From contig JAXLUK010000001.1 of NCBI GenBank assembly GCA_046329555.1, positions 682,001 to 746,000 of the forward strand: a stretch of 64,000 nucleotides of DNA, in the 5' to 3' direction. This DNA is from UBA1941 sp046329555 (lineage in GTDB: Bacteria; Bacteroidota; Bacteroidia; Chitinophagales; LD1). The position numbers and the translations under genes are program-made. The first letter of the stretch is position 1; every line of letters starts with the position of its first letter. Shown one piece after another: positions 18,601 to 26,998 of this stretch. The notes beneath the pieces were generated by a model. That model was not told where the DNA came from and searched no databases. It saw nothing but the letters and a program-made list of their open reading frames with translations.

Positions 18601-18947
18601 ACTGGGTGGCGATGGCCAGGGTAAATACCGGCATTTTAAATGCAGACATTGCTTACACAGAAGAAGAAAGAGCGCAAATGCTGAGCAAAGTGAAACTGCG
18701 TCCGGCAAAAATCAATCTGCAGGCAGAATTGGATGAAATGGCTAAACGCAAGGCAGAGCAAGAGCAACACGATAAGGAACAAGCTAAAAAGCCTACCATG
18801 GTGGATATGAAATCTGTTCAACCTGATACTCCTGAACCGCTACCTCAGGATTTGAGAAAACCATCAGTGAAAACAATGGTAGCACCAACAGAACCGCTTC
18901 AGGAAAAAGCGCTGCCATTCGCTCCCAAATCCGAAACGCCGAAATAA
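15663..18947 (+). CDS. Exported fibre-like protein with C-terminal endosialidase-chaperone (S74) domain
   Basis: A protein of about 1094 residues. The start at 15663 puts the signal core (GILLVGGLFFTSTVFAQ) some 14 residues from the N-terminus; an ATG at 15606 that overlaps the previous stop would give a 33-residue basic leader. The long middle part is beta-rich and contains recurring tail-fibre-like blocks of the type ERMRI..GYVGIG..P...LDV (near residues 80, 475 and 715). The C-terminus carries an intramolecular chaperone of endosialidase: VASDAKLKEDVNSF, then LKILRGVKPIYFKYNG, then YGIGVLAQELKEVAP and VNGALTYVTINA-like residues, followed by a coiled coil. Such domains trimerise phage tail spikes and fibres and then often cleave themselves off. 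A charged, proline-rich tail ends the chain. Confidence 0.85.
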   Translation: MKHAKNMWFKFNPSGILLVGGLFFTSTVFAQSAETLNPNFPFWKTKGNTGITEPTTPVTYGTSNFISGENWIGTTDAKDFTIGTNSIERMRILKNTGYVGIGYASPATQLDIASVNGWDVVNTPGDFRIGGGNLYQLRIGVAQGGAGAGDAYINVRQGTQRLFVGGGTNHQLLTVHGSLNNVGIRTTGGLTPASALDVAGDLALREGTAITVGNGVNSLTLTGEFSHYRLTGATLAFSINAIANGNNGQLLTLINATGQVMTITNNNVVNGILTGGNSDMVSNGTGNSSVSMIYNATLSRWIVYSSSGMLTGDDWHITGNTGIGNTNFLGTINTADLKFRTNNTEKAVLNTSGVLAVGNSTMGVATVNVTGYDLLGTYSNGFGYMTTHSYANGTWSDYFVNTKARGTGAAPAVVQNGDFVGGLWGNAFDGATYDWMTNIVSQVDGVPAVGNMPGRLTFGTSPAGGNYPVERMRINNIGYVGINTTNPLYRLHVVDAGAGVTVTYSENTYTGNADGVGISGRAVNNPGYGFGGVLTGGYAGVYSIANPSTYTGNSYAAFIENSGGTAGTHYGTYSYAVGTGVLNCGGYFAASGAINNYGVIVPLGGGRSGFGTATPNLAHVQIQGLVGNTALYVSGSANSQGIGFVTDWPGIYFNSYWNGGVMQMASTGYAALINSEQAAGGITFSTTPTANTTQNVAVVGLLERMRITGAGLVGIGTNAPAFKLDVFDGSTGVTNLYRGRNNAATGTITQIGSIEYFQDQTATIDFTGGSNFSINLNAGAAYNLQLANNSAAKPTSNVWTVASDAKLKEDVNSFKDGLKILRGVKPIYFKYNGKAGMPKEYGIGVLAQELKEVAPYTVGTWEYLPGNTPIDETTASKIEEYLSVDNGALTYVTINAVKEVDDKLEKMKATYSSISDFGTQNMNTPELLVEFSPEFKASLQGNAVVSITPLTAGVTLYIEEQTSKGFRVRQNGTTQPLTFNWVAMARVNTGILNADIAYTEEERAQMLSKVKLRPAKINLQAELDEMAKRKAEQEQHDKEQAKKPTMVDMKSVQPDTPEPLPQDLRKPSVKTMVAPTEPLQEKALPFAPKSETPK

Positions 18948-19129
18948 TAGTTGAGTAATCCCATCAACTTCATTTCCGTTTCACTGATGCCTTACACCGT
19001 CTTCTTTTTTAGAAGATGTATACCAAAGCCAGCAATCGCAGACTCGCATTTTTCGATTTCAGAAAAAGCGCAGGCATACGCAGCCACTCCCGTTTTTCAA
19101 AACGGCTGCGAATAATGCCGTTAACAATA

Positions 19130-19582
19130 TTATTTCACCCCAATTTTGAATTCCTTGGTGTAATTCAACACGCTGGAGGCGGCATCATTTTTAGCCTGCA
19201 TGCTAATCTGAAAGCGAATCACTTCTCCACCAAGTAAGGTATCTGGAACGTGATAAGAACCATTGTAGGTGTACTTATTCACCTTTGTGGTTACGCCTGG
19301 TGAATCAAGTACGGTGTAAAACAACGTATCGGGATAGGTGTATACATGACCAGCAATTTCAGCGCTATCTAACTCATACATCCCTTTCACATATTGTATA
19401 GGTCGGTCTGTTGTAAACTTAATTTGAATGTTTTGCACAAATCCGGGAAGGCGTCGAACACTTACAGAATCAGGTTCTACAATGGTAATCGGTTCTGATG
19501 TGTTATCTACGGCGGTTTTCTTGCAAGAAAACAACAAGGCCACTAACGCCACAGCACTGATGGCTATTATTCTGTTTTTCAT
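19130..19582 (-). CDS. Small lipoprotein of unknown function
   Basis: About 150 residues. The start at 19582 gives a lipoprotein signal, MKNRIIAISAVALVALLFSC followed by KK, with the lipobox Cys at residue 20; an upstream in-frame ATG would only lengthen the leader. The mature part is a beta-rich domain without recognisable motifs. It is encoded 27 bases downstream of the aldehyde dehydrogenase gene on the same strand and may be co-transcribed with it. Confidence 0.7.
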   Translation of the reverse strand: MKNRIIAISAVALVALLFSCKKTAVDNTSEPITIVEPDSVSVRRLPGFVQNIQIKFTTDRPIQYVKGMYELDSAEIAGHVYTYPDTLFYTVLDSPGVTTKVNKYTYNGSYHVPDTLLGGEVIRFQISMQAKNDAASSVLNYTKEFKIGVK

Positions 19583-19609
19583 CATGGTAATGATAGCAAA
19601 TTTCAATGG

Positions 19610-21055
19610 CTACAAAAATTTGAGCATCGTGTTCACGATGGTTTCGCTGAAGCCATTATAAGGCGGCGTCAGTAAATCAGTTGGCGGCAACCATGCTTTC
19701 ACTACTGGTTTTTCATTTGAAAAATCCTTAAATCCCCATACGCCATAACTCTTTCCGATGCCTGAATTATTCACACCGCCGAAAGGAATGGTTCCATAGG
19801 TATTTTGAATCATCGACTCATTGATACCCACCGCGCCCGATGACGTATGTTGAATGATGTACTCCTGCGTTTTGCGGTCGGAACTGAAAATATACAGCGC
19901 TAAAGGTTTTTCACCGGCATTGATATGTTGTACGGCTTCCTGTACTTGCTGGAAGGGAATAACCGGCAAAACCGGTCCGAAAATCTCCTCCTGCATCACC
20001 CGCATATCGCCATTCACCTGTGTGAGTACCGTGGGCGCGATATAATTATCTGCAGCGTCTACTTGTCCGCCAGCTTCAATCCTGGCGCCCTTAGCCACCG
20101 CATCTTCAATCAGCGAGGCAACGCGGGCAACATGGCGTGAATTGACAATTCGGCAATATGCAGCGCGATCGTTTTGCGGTTGTTCTCCAAAAGCTTTGGT
20201 AATTGCAGTTTTCAACTCCTGAATAAAAGCCGCTTGTACACTGGCTTCTACGAATACATAATCAGCAGCAATACAGGTTTGTCCGCTATTCAAATATTTA
20301 CTAAAAATAAGGTTGCGGGCCACTTTTTTAAGATTGGCGGTACGGTCGATAATGACCGGCGATTTACCTCCTAGCTCTAAAGTAACGCTAGTGAGGTGTT
20401 CGGATGCCGCGCGCATAATTTGTTTACCGATAGCCGGACTTCCGGTGAAATGAATATGGTCGAAACGAAGGTCGAGCAACGATTGCGACACGGTGTAATC
20501 GCCGGTTACTACGTAAGCTTCATTTTCTTTAAAAACAGCGCTAACCACTTTTTGAATAACTGCAGCGGTATGCGGCGTATATTCAGAAGGTTTAAGCAGG
20601 GCGGCATTACCTGCTGCCACCGCTGAAATTAAAGCGCGAATGGGCATTTGAAACGGGTAATTCCAGGGGGTGATGATGAGACAGCGGCCTTTAGGCTCAT
20701 AAATAATTTTAGCGGTAGATCCAGTGTAGGCCAAGGGGGTATCTACTTCTTCCGGCTGCGCCCAGTTGTAAAGATTTTTACGGTATAATCTGCAATCAGA
20801 TACTGCCGGGTAAATTTCGCTGAAATCAGTGTGTAAGGCAGGCTTTCGGAAGTCGTTGTACAGCGCCTGTTCAATCTCGGTGCGATGCGCCAGAATGGCT
20901 TTTTCCAGTCGCATCAGTTTTTTGATGCGCAACTCCAGCGATTCATCTTTCAAGGCCTGAAGGTTAGCCTTCTGCGCTTCATAGATTTTAACAATGCGGC
21001 TAAAATCGGCATTGGGTGCAGTGGCTACTGGTGGGGCTACGGCTGATGTTGGCAT
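19610..21055 (-). CDS. Aldehyde dehydrogenase (class 3-like)
   Basis: A 481-residue NAD(P)-dependent aldehyde dehydrogenase. The cofactor-binding segment IITPWNYPFQMPI (about residue 127) is present, as are FTGSPAIGK, the general base E227 in TLELGGKSP, the catalytic Cys C261 in NSGQTCIAADY, and EEIFGPVLPVIPF. Length, and the C-terminal hydrophobic patch that could attach to the membrane, fit the ALDH3/fatty-aldehyde group. I placed the start at 21055 because the 50 residues encoded upstream are basic, hydrophobic and not part of the family. The physiological substrate is unknown. It might supply the oxidation step missing from the amine operon at 24250, but it lies 3 kb away on the other strand. 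Confidence 0.9.
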   Translation of the reverse strand: MPTSAVAPPVATAPNADFSRIVKIYEAQKANLQALKDESLELRIKKLMRLEKAILAHRTEIEQALYNDFRKPALHTDFSEIYPAVSDCRLYRKNLYNWAQPEEVDTPLAYTGSTAKIIYEPKGRCLIITPWNYPFQMPIRALISAVAAGNAALLKPSEYTPHTAAVIQKVVSAVFKENEAYVVTGDYTVSQSLLDLRFDHIHFTGSPAIGKQIMRAASEHLTSVTLELGGKSPVIIDRTANLKKVARNLIFSKYLNSGQTCIAADYVFVEASVQAAFIQELKTAITKAFGEQPQNDRAAYCRIVNSRHVARVASLIEDAVAKGARIEAGGQVDAADNYIAPTVLTQVNGDMRVMQEEIFGPVLPVIPFQQVQEAVQHINAGEKPLALYIFSSDRKTQEYIIQHTSSGAVGINESMIQNTYGTIPFGGVNNSGIGKSYGVWGFKDFSNEKPVVKAWLPPTDLLTPPYNGFSETIVNTMLKFL

Positions 21056-21485
21056 GTGCTCCGTTTTCTGTGAAGATAAGAATTTGTATGATTCAAAGGA
21101 AAAAAGAATACCCCATGCCATCACAACTGTAGCGATGGTTTGACGTATATTAAAGCCTAAATTAAATTTCTTTTTAATTATTATTTTGATAATTTTTAAA
21201 AACAATATAACTTCGGCGAATTAAGTCACCAAAAAATTCGGTAATACGTATCTAAGCATTTTGGTTTTGCACTAAAGTCGTAAAACCAAAAATCAAATGT
21301 GGCGCTTAGCGGAGCAAACTGCAATTAGCCTAGATTTACGCAACACTTGCCGCCTTGAATATCATATTATGGAAATGCTGCTATGAGCATAGTGTCTTTT
21401 TCCAGGTATACTAGAAACCATATTCTACCCCAAACGCGGCAGCCGAAAAGCGTCACGAGTAGGCCATCATTAATAATCTTAAATC
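21056..21485. other. 430-bp intergenic region
   Basis: No gene seen. It separates two divergent genes and must hold both promoters. An 8-bp inverted repeat (TTGGTTTT/AAAACCAA, near 21260-21287) has no T-run and no assignable role. Confidence 0.5.
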
Positions 21486-22115
21486 ATGAAAAATTATTTA
21501 TTTAAAGCGTTCTGTATTTTTTCGCTATGTAGCCATGCACAGGAGGAGGGCTTCACTAAAGTAACCATTAACGACGGTAAAACATTGTACTGCAAATCAA
21601 TGAACGTCTTTATTGAAAATGGTGTTTACAAATTTGAATGCAATGATGTTGTAGGCAAAGACTTCAATATGGGAGATGGAGAAAACGAAGTAGAAACAGT
21701 TTGGACAGGAATTGTTCGAGACATCTCGTCGCCAACACCCGGAGTGTACAATATTGAATGTTCGCCTGGCCCGGGATGGTGCGTTAAAACGGCATCTGTT
21801 AGCCCTAAAAAGGTGCAAGCGTCAATCACTGTTTTTGACCAAGAAGGCACCACATTTTATGGCAATAAACTAAGTATAATTTACGATCAAGAGTGCTATG
21901 GAGCACTGATCGAAGGCGACGTTACTAAGGAGCCTCATCCTGAACGTTTGGAAAGCCCTAAGGATTTACCTTTGGGACTGAAAATACCGGGTGTATTTTT
22001 AGGAGGAGAAGTGGTTGGCGGTAACGTAGTTAGAATTCAATGTACATCTAACCCGAACAGCACTTGTTTTGAAATTAATGCAGTAAATACTGCCACCAAC
22101 CGTCCGAAATGGTAA
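21486..22115 (+). CDS. Exported cysteine-containing protein, function unknown
   Basis: A 209-residue protein with a short signal peptide (MKNYLFKAFCIFSLCSHAQ). The mature region contains two similar halves, each with a Cys-rich beta pattern (GKTLYCKSMNVFIENGVYKF and the later GALIEGDV region; PGVYNIECSPGPGWCVKTAS and NVVRIQCTSNPNSTCFEINA). This suggests an internal duplication stabilised by disulphides. I recognise no family. Its last codons overlap the ATG of the next gene, so the pair is probably translationally coupled. Confidence 0.65.
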   Translation: MKNYLFKAFCIFSLCSHAQEEGFTKVTINDGKTLYCKSMNVFIENGVYKFECNDVVGKDFNMGDGENEVETVWTGIVRDISSPTPGVYNIECSPGPGWCVKTASVSPKKVQASITVFDQEGTTFYGNKLSIIYDQECYGALIEGDVTKEPHPERLESPKDLPLGLKIPGVFLGGEVVGGNVVRIQCTSNPNSTCFEINAVNTATNRPKW

Positions 22116-23617
22116 AGTATCAATTATCGGGAACCGGGAAAACTTCTGGTTCCCGATTTAAAATGTTTCTCATTTATCTTCTGATCACCATGGGTTGGGT
22201 TATCCCGGGTAAACATCAGGCCCAATCTTTAACATTGGTTCAAAGTATTCGAGAAAGATTTCACCTGCAAGATACTTCCTTTCAGATTTTATGCCTGAAA
22301 GGAGCCGATTGTTCAAACTGTCACGCCGTTGGGAAGAATGCGATTACCAAAAACATACTTAAACCAAAGCTGATTGTTCTACAAGATATTCCCAAACGAT
22401 TAGCTAAAGAGTTCATTGAAGAAGATTTTCATTTGCCTTATATAGATTCCTTGATATCATTCGATAACGACCTTTGGAATCAATTGAACCAAGCCGGAAC
22501 TTCAGTCGTAGTATACATTGATAAAGATAAAGTCACGAAAAGCACTCTACTTAAAAATTTACTTAGTCCACCCACCAATCAATCTGCAGCTATTCACGAC
22601 AGCACAGACCTCACTTCCATTTTTGGAGGCCCTTTTTCCAAGGTTTACCCATTCCATGGCAACTACTTGGTATACGACGATATGCACGCCAAAATTTATG
22701 AATTAAATATGGCTAACGGTACATCCGAATTGAGGTTTTCAGGAAAAAATTTAATACCCATCGATTCTGTGGCTGAATTGTTCAGCGATGTAAGATCCTG
22801 GAGAATCGACTATACTAAAAAACTGGCTCAAGACTATGGTAACTTGGTTTCGATTTATGGTAAAATGGGTGAACCTTATGTTACACCAAACTATGTTTAC
22901 ATTCCCATGACCGTAAGCATGGCCGATACGATGGCCGTAAACGGAAAGCGTGAAGATATTCTTAAGAGTAACGCCTTTTTTATTCGACTTAGTCACTCCT
23001 GGAAGAACCGAAAACTTATTGGCTTTCCATATTTAACGCTAAATAATTCCGACCGCTTCGGAAATTCGTTGTCGCATGGTCATTTTAAAAACGACAGTAT
23101 CTTTTACATGTTAAATGGTGTGGTTACCGGAGATTCCCTCTTCTTCTATTATAACTTAAACCAACGCGCTTATGAAAAACCTTTAAAACTTGTACAGGTT
23201 GCCTATCCCAAGCACTTTCCCCTTAAAAACTCACGCGGTCATTATATTTTATACACATCACACTTCTTATCTGATAACAATAGGGAATGCTTTTATTTCG
23301 CTCTGGATAACCGAATATATGATCTGAATTCAAAACAGGCGTGGTCGCTAGATTCCATTCCGGTTAACGACTTAACTCAAGAAACGCCTCACCGACATTT
23401 GATGGAAGGTAGATTCACCGATAGCAATCTTGAACTACTGGTATATGATCCTGTTGATGGTCTGATTTGTTACACATTCAACAAAATTAACTTTGGCCTC
23501 ATTTCAAAAAGGTCAATCTACAAAGGTCCAATTACCGACGCTTTTTTTGACAATCATTTCATTTGTGTTATTAACGGTAACGCTGATACCGTTTTACTAC
23601 GTAGGTATCAATGGTAA
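22109..23617 (+). CDS. Exported protein, possibly beta-propeller-like, with a CxxCH motif
   Basis: A 502-residue protein. The start at 22109 overlaps the previous gene by seven bases. An ATG at 22163 gives a better signal peptide (MFLIYLLITMGWVIPGKHQA) and may be the true start. Near the N-terminus of the mature chain is LKGADCSNCHAVGK, a CxxCH sequence. The following 70 residues (PKLIVLQDI to TSVVVYIDKDK) look like one alpha/beta module. From about residue 180 the sequence is a series of beta-rich units (YGNLVSIYGKMGEPYVTPNY, then NDSIFYMLNGVVTGDSLFFY, then NRIYDL), reminiscent of six-bladed propellers in Bacteroidota lipoproteins. Function is unknown. Confidence 0.62.
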   Translation: MVKYQLSGTGKTSGSRFKMFLIYLLITMGWVIPGKHQAQSLTLVQSIRERFHLQDTSFQILCLKGADCSNCHAVGKNAITKNILKPKLIVLQDIPKRLAKEFIEEDFHLPYIDSLISFDNDLWNQLNQAGTSVVVYIDKDKVTKSTLLKNLLSPPTNQSAAIHDSTDLTSIFGGPFSKVYPFHGNYLVYDDMHAKIYELNMANGTSELRFSGKNLIPIDSVAELFSDVRSWRIDYTKKLAQDYGNLVSIYGKMGEPYVTPNYVYIPMTVSMADTMAVNGKREDILKSNAFFIRLSHSWKNRKLIGFPYLTLNNSDRFGNSLSHGHFKNDSIFYMLNGVVTGDSLFFYYNLNQRAYEKPLKLVQVAYPKHFPLKNSRGHYILYTSHFLSDNNRECFYFALDNRIYDLNSKQAWSLDSIPVNDLTQETPHRHLMEGRFTDSNLELLVYDPVDGLICYTFNKINFGLISKRSIYKGPITDAFFDNHFICVINGNADTVLLRRYQW

Positions 23618-24249
23618 ATTCTTTGCTTTCAAGAGCCTAACGTTTTTTAACCCCTTATTAGTTGGATCATTTTTTCAAAATGGTTTAGACTGTTATCGAT
23701 GGTTTCACATTTTCTTTAGGTTGGTCTAAGTTATTGTAGGTGGAAGATAGCGCATTATTCGATGCTTCTACATGGCCAATGATGATGCGGTTCACAACGC
23801 GAGATCGTAGAGGCAAAATTCCCGGAAAAATACCACCCCTTCGGGGTTACTTGTGAAGGTCCGTTACTACTACAATAATATCAACCCTTCGGGTTTGGCT
23901 ATCAGCAAGCGCACCCGTTTCGTATGATTTCAACTTAGTCCAGATACGATTAAAAACTGCATCTCCTTATTCTCACGCGTTTACTTCCGCCTGCTGGCGA
24001 AAACGTAAAACCCGGGAGCGCCTCTGAATCGCGATATGCATCCATATCGCTGATATTGGGCTATTGCCAGGGGTATTCGGTGGCTGCGGCACACCGTGCG
24101 CTTAGCGGTAGGGATGGAAGTGGAGCGAGCGTAGCGAGCTGTGCGGAACGCAGTGGAGCACCGCAGCGCAGCGGAGCCACGAACAGCCCGGGCCGCAGCG
24201 CAGCGGAGGCACCGCCCACATATTGACGATAAAATGTAATTTGCCGTTC
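23618..24249. other. 632-bp intergenic region with GC-rich low-complexity part
   Basis: No gene supported. The distal part (about 24060-24220) is low-complexity and GC-rich, with repeated AGCGAGCG, GCAGCGCAGCGGAG and similar blocks (CCGCAGCGCAGCGGAG occurs twice at 24163-24211). The small reading frames across it are by-products of this composition. Similar GC-rich non-coding sequence is found at 38500-38690. Confidence 0.5.
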
Positions 24250-25581
24250 ATGGCAGAACAACCCATTTCATCGGTTTCCGGCACACCGCAAAGCGGCTTG
24301 AAGCGCACCCTTACTCCCCTTATGCTATGGGGACTGGGCGTAGGTTACGTGATCAGCGGCATGTATTTTGGCTGGAATATTGGTTTGGATAAAGGCGGCA
24401 CGCTGGGCCTGGGCATTGCCACCTGTTTCATCCTGCTGATGTACATCACCTTTTCGCTGTCGTATGCTGAATTAGCCTGCGCCATTCCGAAAGCGGGTGG
24501 GGCATTCGACTATGCCGCACGCGCATTCGGTGCGCAGTGGGGCTTTGTGGCGGGATTGGCGCAGTGGATGGAATTTGTATTTGCCCCTCCGGCCATTGCG
24601 CTGGGCATTGGCGCTTATTTCCATTTGTTGTTTCCTTCGGTTGACGCCCTGGTTTTTGCGGTCTCCGCCTACTTCATTTTCACCGCGGTTAACATCATTG
24701 GTGTGCACTTCTCTGCCGTTGTAGAATTGGTTATTACGTTAATTGCTGTGGGCGAGCTCAGTTTGTTTGCGTCGCTCACCTTGCCGCATTTCCATCTTGA
24801 TAACTTACGCATGCATCCACTGCCGCATGGCGTTGCGGGTATTTTTGCTGCTATTCCCTTTGCTATTTGGTTTTTTCTGGGTATGGAAGGATTGGCCAAT
24901 GTAGCTGAAGAAACCATTGAACCGCAGAAAAACATCACCAAGGGCTTTGCCTACAGTATGGCCACGCTGGGCGTGTTGGCCACGCTAACTTTTTTATCGT
25001 CTATTGGAATTGGCGGATGGGAGAAAGTGGTTTATGATGCGCAAGGCCATGTTTCGGATTCTCCGCTGCCTATGGCCTTAGCGCAGATTACGGGTGAAAG
25101 CGGTGCGATGTACCACCTGCTGGTGAGTATCGGATTGTTTGGTTTCATTGCCTCGTTCAATGGCTTGCTACTGGCCGCCGGGCGCGCCACCTACGAATTC
25201 GGTCGTGCCGGGCATTTCCCCGAGCCCATGGGACGTGTTCACGGGCGTTTTCAAACGCCGCATCTGGCGCTGATTTTTAATATGGTAATTGGCATTGCCG
25301 CCTTGTTCACGCAGCGCACCGGCGATATCATCACGCTTTCGGTTTTCGGGGCTTTACTACTCTATATTTTCTCGTGTTTGGCCATTATCCGGCTCCGCCG
25401 AACAGAACCGGAATTGGAGCGGCCTTTTCGGGTACCTTTTTATCCCGTTTTCCCGCTTATTGCCCTCACCATAGCGGTAGTGGCGCTAATGGCCATGTCG
25501 TGGTACAACCCGCTATTGGCGGCTATCTTTTTCGGCATCTTATTAGCAGGCGTGGTGCTGAACCGGGTGTTTAACCAGTAA
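24250..25581 (+). CDS. eat: Ethanolamine permease-type APC transporter
   Basis: A 443-residue amino acid/polyamine/organocation transporter with about twelve hydrophobic segments. The first helix region GLGVGYVISGMYFGWNIGLD and AIPKAGGAFDYAARAFG, WMEFVFAPPAIALGIGAYF, then FFLGMEGLANVAEETIEPQK are close to what I recall of bacterial ethanolamine permeases (Eat). The start at 24250 leaves a 25-residue hydrophilic N-terminus. It is the first gene of a compact operon encoding a gamma-glutamyl ligase, an alcohol dehydrogenase and a gamma-glutamyl hydrolase, which supports uptake of ethanolamine or a similar amino alcohol. Exact specificity is inference. Confidence 0.85.
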   Translation: MAEQPISSVSGTPQSGLKRTLTPLMLWGLGVGYVISGMYFGWNIGLDKGGTLGLGIATCFILLMYITFSLSYAELACAIPKAGGAFDYAARAFGAQWGFVAGLAQWMEFVFAPPAIALGIGAYFHLLFPSVDALVFAVSAYFIFTAVNIIGVHFSAVVELVITLIAVGELSLFASLTLPHFHLDNLRMHPLPHGVAGIFAAIPFAIWFFLGMEGLANVAEETIEPQKNITKGFAYSMATLGVLATLTFLSSIGIGGWEKVVYDAQGHVSDSPLPMALAQITGESGAMYHLLVSIGLFGFIASFNGLLLAAGRATYEFGRAGHFPEPMGRVHGRFQTPHLALIFNMVIGIAALFTQRTGDIITLSVFGALLLYIFSCLAIIRLRRTEPELERPFRVPFYPVFPLIALTIAVVALMAMSWYNPLLAAIFFGILLAGVVLNRVFNQ

Positions 25582-25624
25582 ATCACATCGCGCCGAATTG
25601 TATATTTGGAGCAAGCATTGCTTC

Positions 25625-26983
25625 ATGACAACCAAACAAATTCTCGACTACGTAAAAAAACACCCCGCACAAAAAGTGAAAGTTGCCGTTACGGATATCG
25701 ACGGCATTTTGCGCGGGAAATACATCAGCACCGATAAATTTCTCAGTATTGTAAACGCCAATTTTGGTTTTTGCGATGTGGTATTTGGCTGGGATGCCAA
25801 CGATGTAGCCTATGATAATGCGCAATACACCGGCTGGCATACGGGCTACCCCGATGCGAAAGCGGTGATTGATTTGAATACATTTCGCACCATTCCGTGG
25901 GAAGATCATCTTCCGTTTTTTCTGGGTGATTTTGTTAACCAACAACATCAGCCGCTAGCGGTTTGTCCGCGGCAATTACTGAAAAAAGTTTTGGGCACGG
26001 CATCAAAGATGGGCTATGCGCCTATTTTTTCGCAGGAATTTGAATGGTTCAATTTTGAAGAAACACCGCAGAGCGCCGCTGATAAAGATTACCGGAAATT
26101 ACAGCCGCTTACGCCGGGCATGTTTGGTTATTCTATTCTGCGCAGCACGTATCGAAACGATTATTTTGAAGCGCTGTTTGAAGGCATGAAAGGTTTTGGG
26201 ATTCCGTTGGAAGGATTACACACTGAAACGGGTCCCGGCGTTTACGAAGCGGCCATCACCTACAGCGAGCCTTTGGAAGCTGCCGACCGCGCCGTGCTGT
26301 TTAAAACCGCTGCCAAAGAAATTGCCTATCCTTTCGGCATTCTGGCCACGTTCATGGCAAAAATTTCACCTGATTTGCCGGGGTGTAGCGGTCATGTGCA
26401 TCAGAGTTTATGGGATAAAAAAGGCAGCAAGAATTTATTTCACGATGAAAAAGACGCGAACAACATGAGCGCGCTTTTCAAAAGTTATCTGGCCGGACAA
26501 TTGGCGTGTCTACCTGAAATTCTGCCGATGGTAGCCCCTACTATTAATAGTTACAAACGATTGGTAGAAGGCGCCTGGGCGCCCACCACGGTGACGTGGG
26601 CAGTAGATAATCGCACCGTGGCACTGCGCGCGCTTCCGGGGGGAAGTAAATCGTCGCGATTAGAAACCCGGGTGGTTGGCAGCGACTGCAATCCGTATCT
26701 GGCTATGGCGGCGTGTTTGGCGTCAGGATTATATGGCATTAAGAATAAGTTAGTGCTGAAACAGCCTGCTACTAGCGGGAATGGTTATAAAGAAGAACGC
26801 TATGGCCGCTTCCCAAAAAATCTTCATGAAGCTACACAACGCATGCGCGAATCAAAGATTTCCAGCGAGCTGTTTGGCGAAGCCTTTGTAACCCACTTTA
26901 CCGGTACCCGTGAATGGGAATGGCGGCAATACGCTAAGGCGGTTACCGATTGGGAAATGCGCCGTTATTTCGAAATCATTTAA
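25625..26983 (+). CDS. Glutamine synthetase-like gamma-glutamyl amide synthetase
   Basis: A 452-residue member of the glutamine synthetase superfamily. Visible features are VAVTDIDGILRGKYIS in the N-terminal beta-grasp part, FSQEFEWFNFEETP and GLHTETGPGVYEAAI (metal-binding glutamates), PGCSGHVHQSLWD (ATP/metal site with HVH), TINSYKRLVEGAWAPTTVTW and the C-terminal SRLETRVVGSDCNPYLAMAA. The divergent D-x-DG-x-x-RGK start and the absence of the adenylylation-type ending separate it from GlnA and place it near enzymes that ligate glutamate to amines, such as PuuA or the actinobacterial gamma-glutamylethanolamide synthetase GlnA4. The start at 25625 follows the permease by 43 bases. It would form gamma-glutamyl-ethanolamide from glutamate, ethanolamine and ATP; the substrate is inferred from neighbours. 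Confidence 0.88.
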   Translation: MTTKQILDYVKKHPAQKVKVAVTDIDGILRGKYISTDKFLSIVNANFGFCDVVFGWDANDVAYDNAQYTGWHTGYPDAKAVIDLNTFRTIPWEDHLPFFLGDFVNQQHQPLAVCPRQLLKKVLGTASKMGYAPIFSQEFEWFNFEETPQSAADKDYRKLQPLTPGMFGYSILRSTYRNDYFEALFEGMKGFGIPLEGLHTETGPGVYEAAITYSEPLEAADRAVLFKTAAKEIAYPFGILATFMAKISPDLPGCSGHVHQSLWDKKGSKNLFHDEKDANNMSALFKSYLAGQLACLPEILPMVAPTINSYKRLVEGAWAPTTVTWAVDNRTVALRALPGGSKSSRLETRVVGSDCNPYLAMAACLASGLYGIKNKLVLKQPATSGNGYKEERYGRFPKNLHEATQRMRESKISSELFGEAFVTHFTGTREWEWRQYAKAVTDWEMRRYFEII

Positions 26984-26998
26984 TTACTATAGGTTGAT

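Noticed and set aside
21258..21290. TTGGTTTT/AAAACCAA inverted repeat as terminator
   Set aside because: No T-run on either strand and it lies between divergent genes.
22304..22325. CxxCH in the protein at 22109 as evidence for a cytochrome c
   Set aside because: A single motif without the usual distal Met context or cytochrome fold; it may be a redox or structural pair, so no haem call is made.
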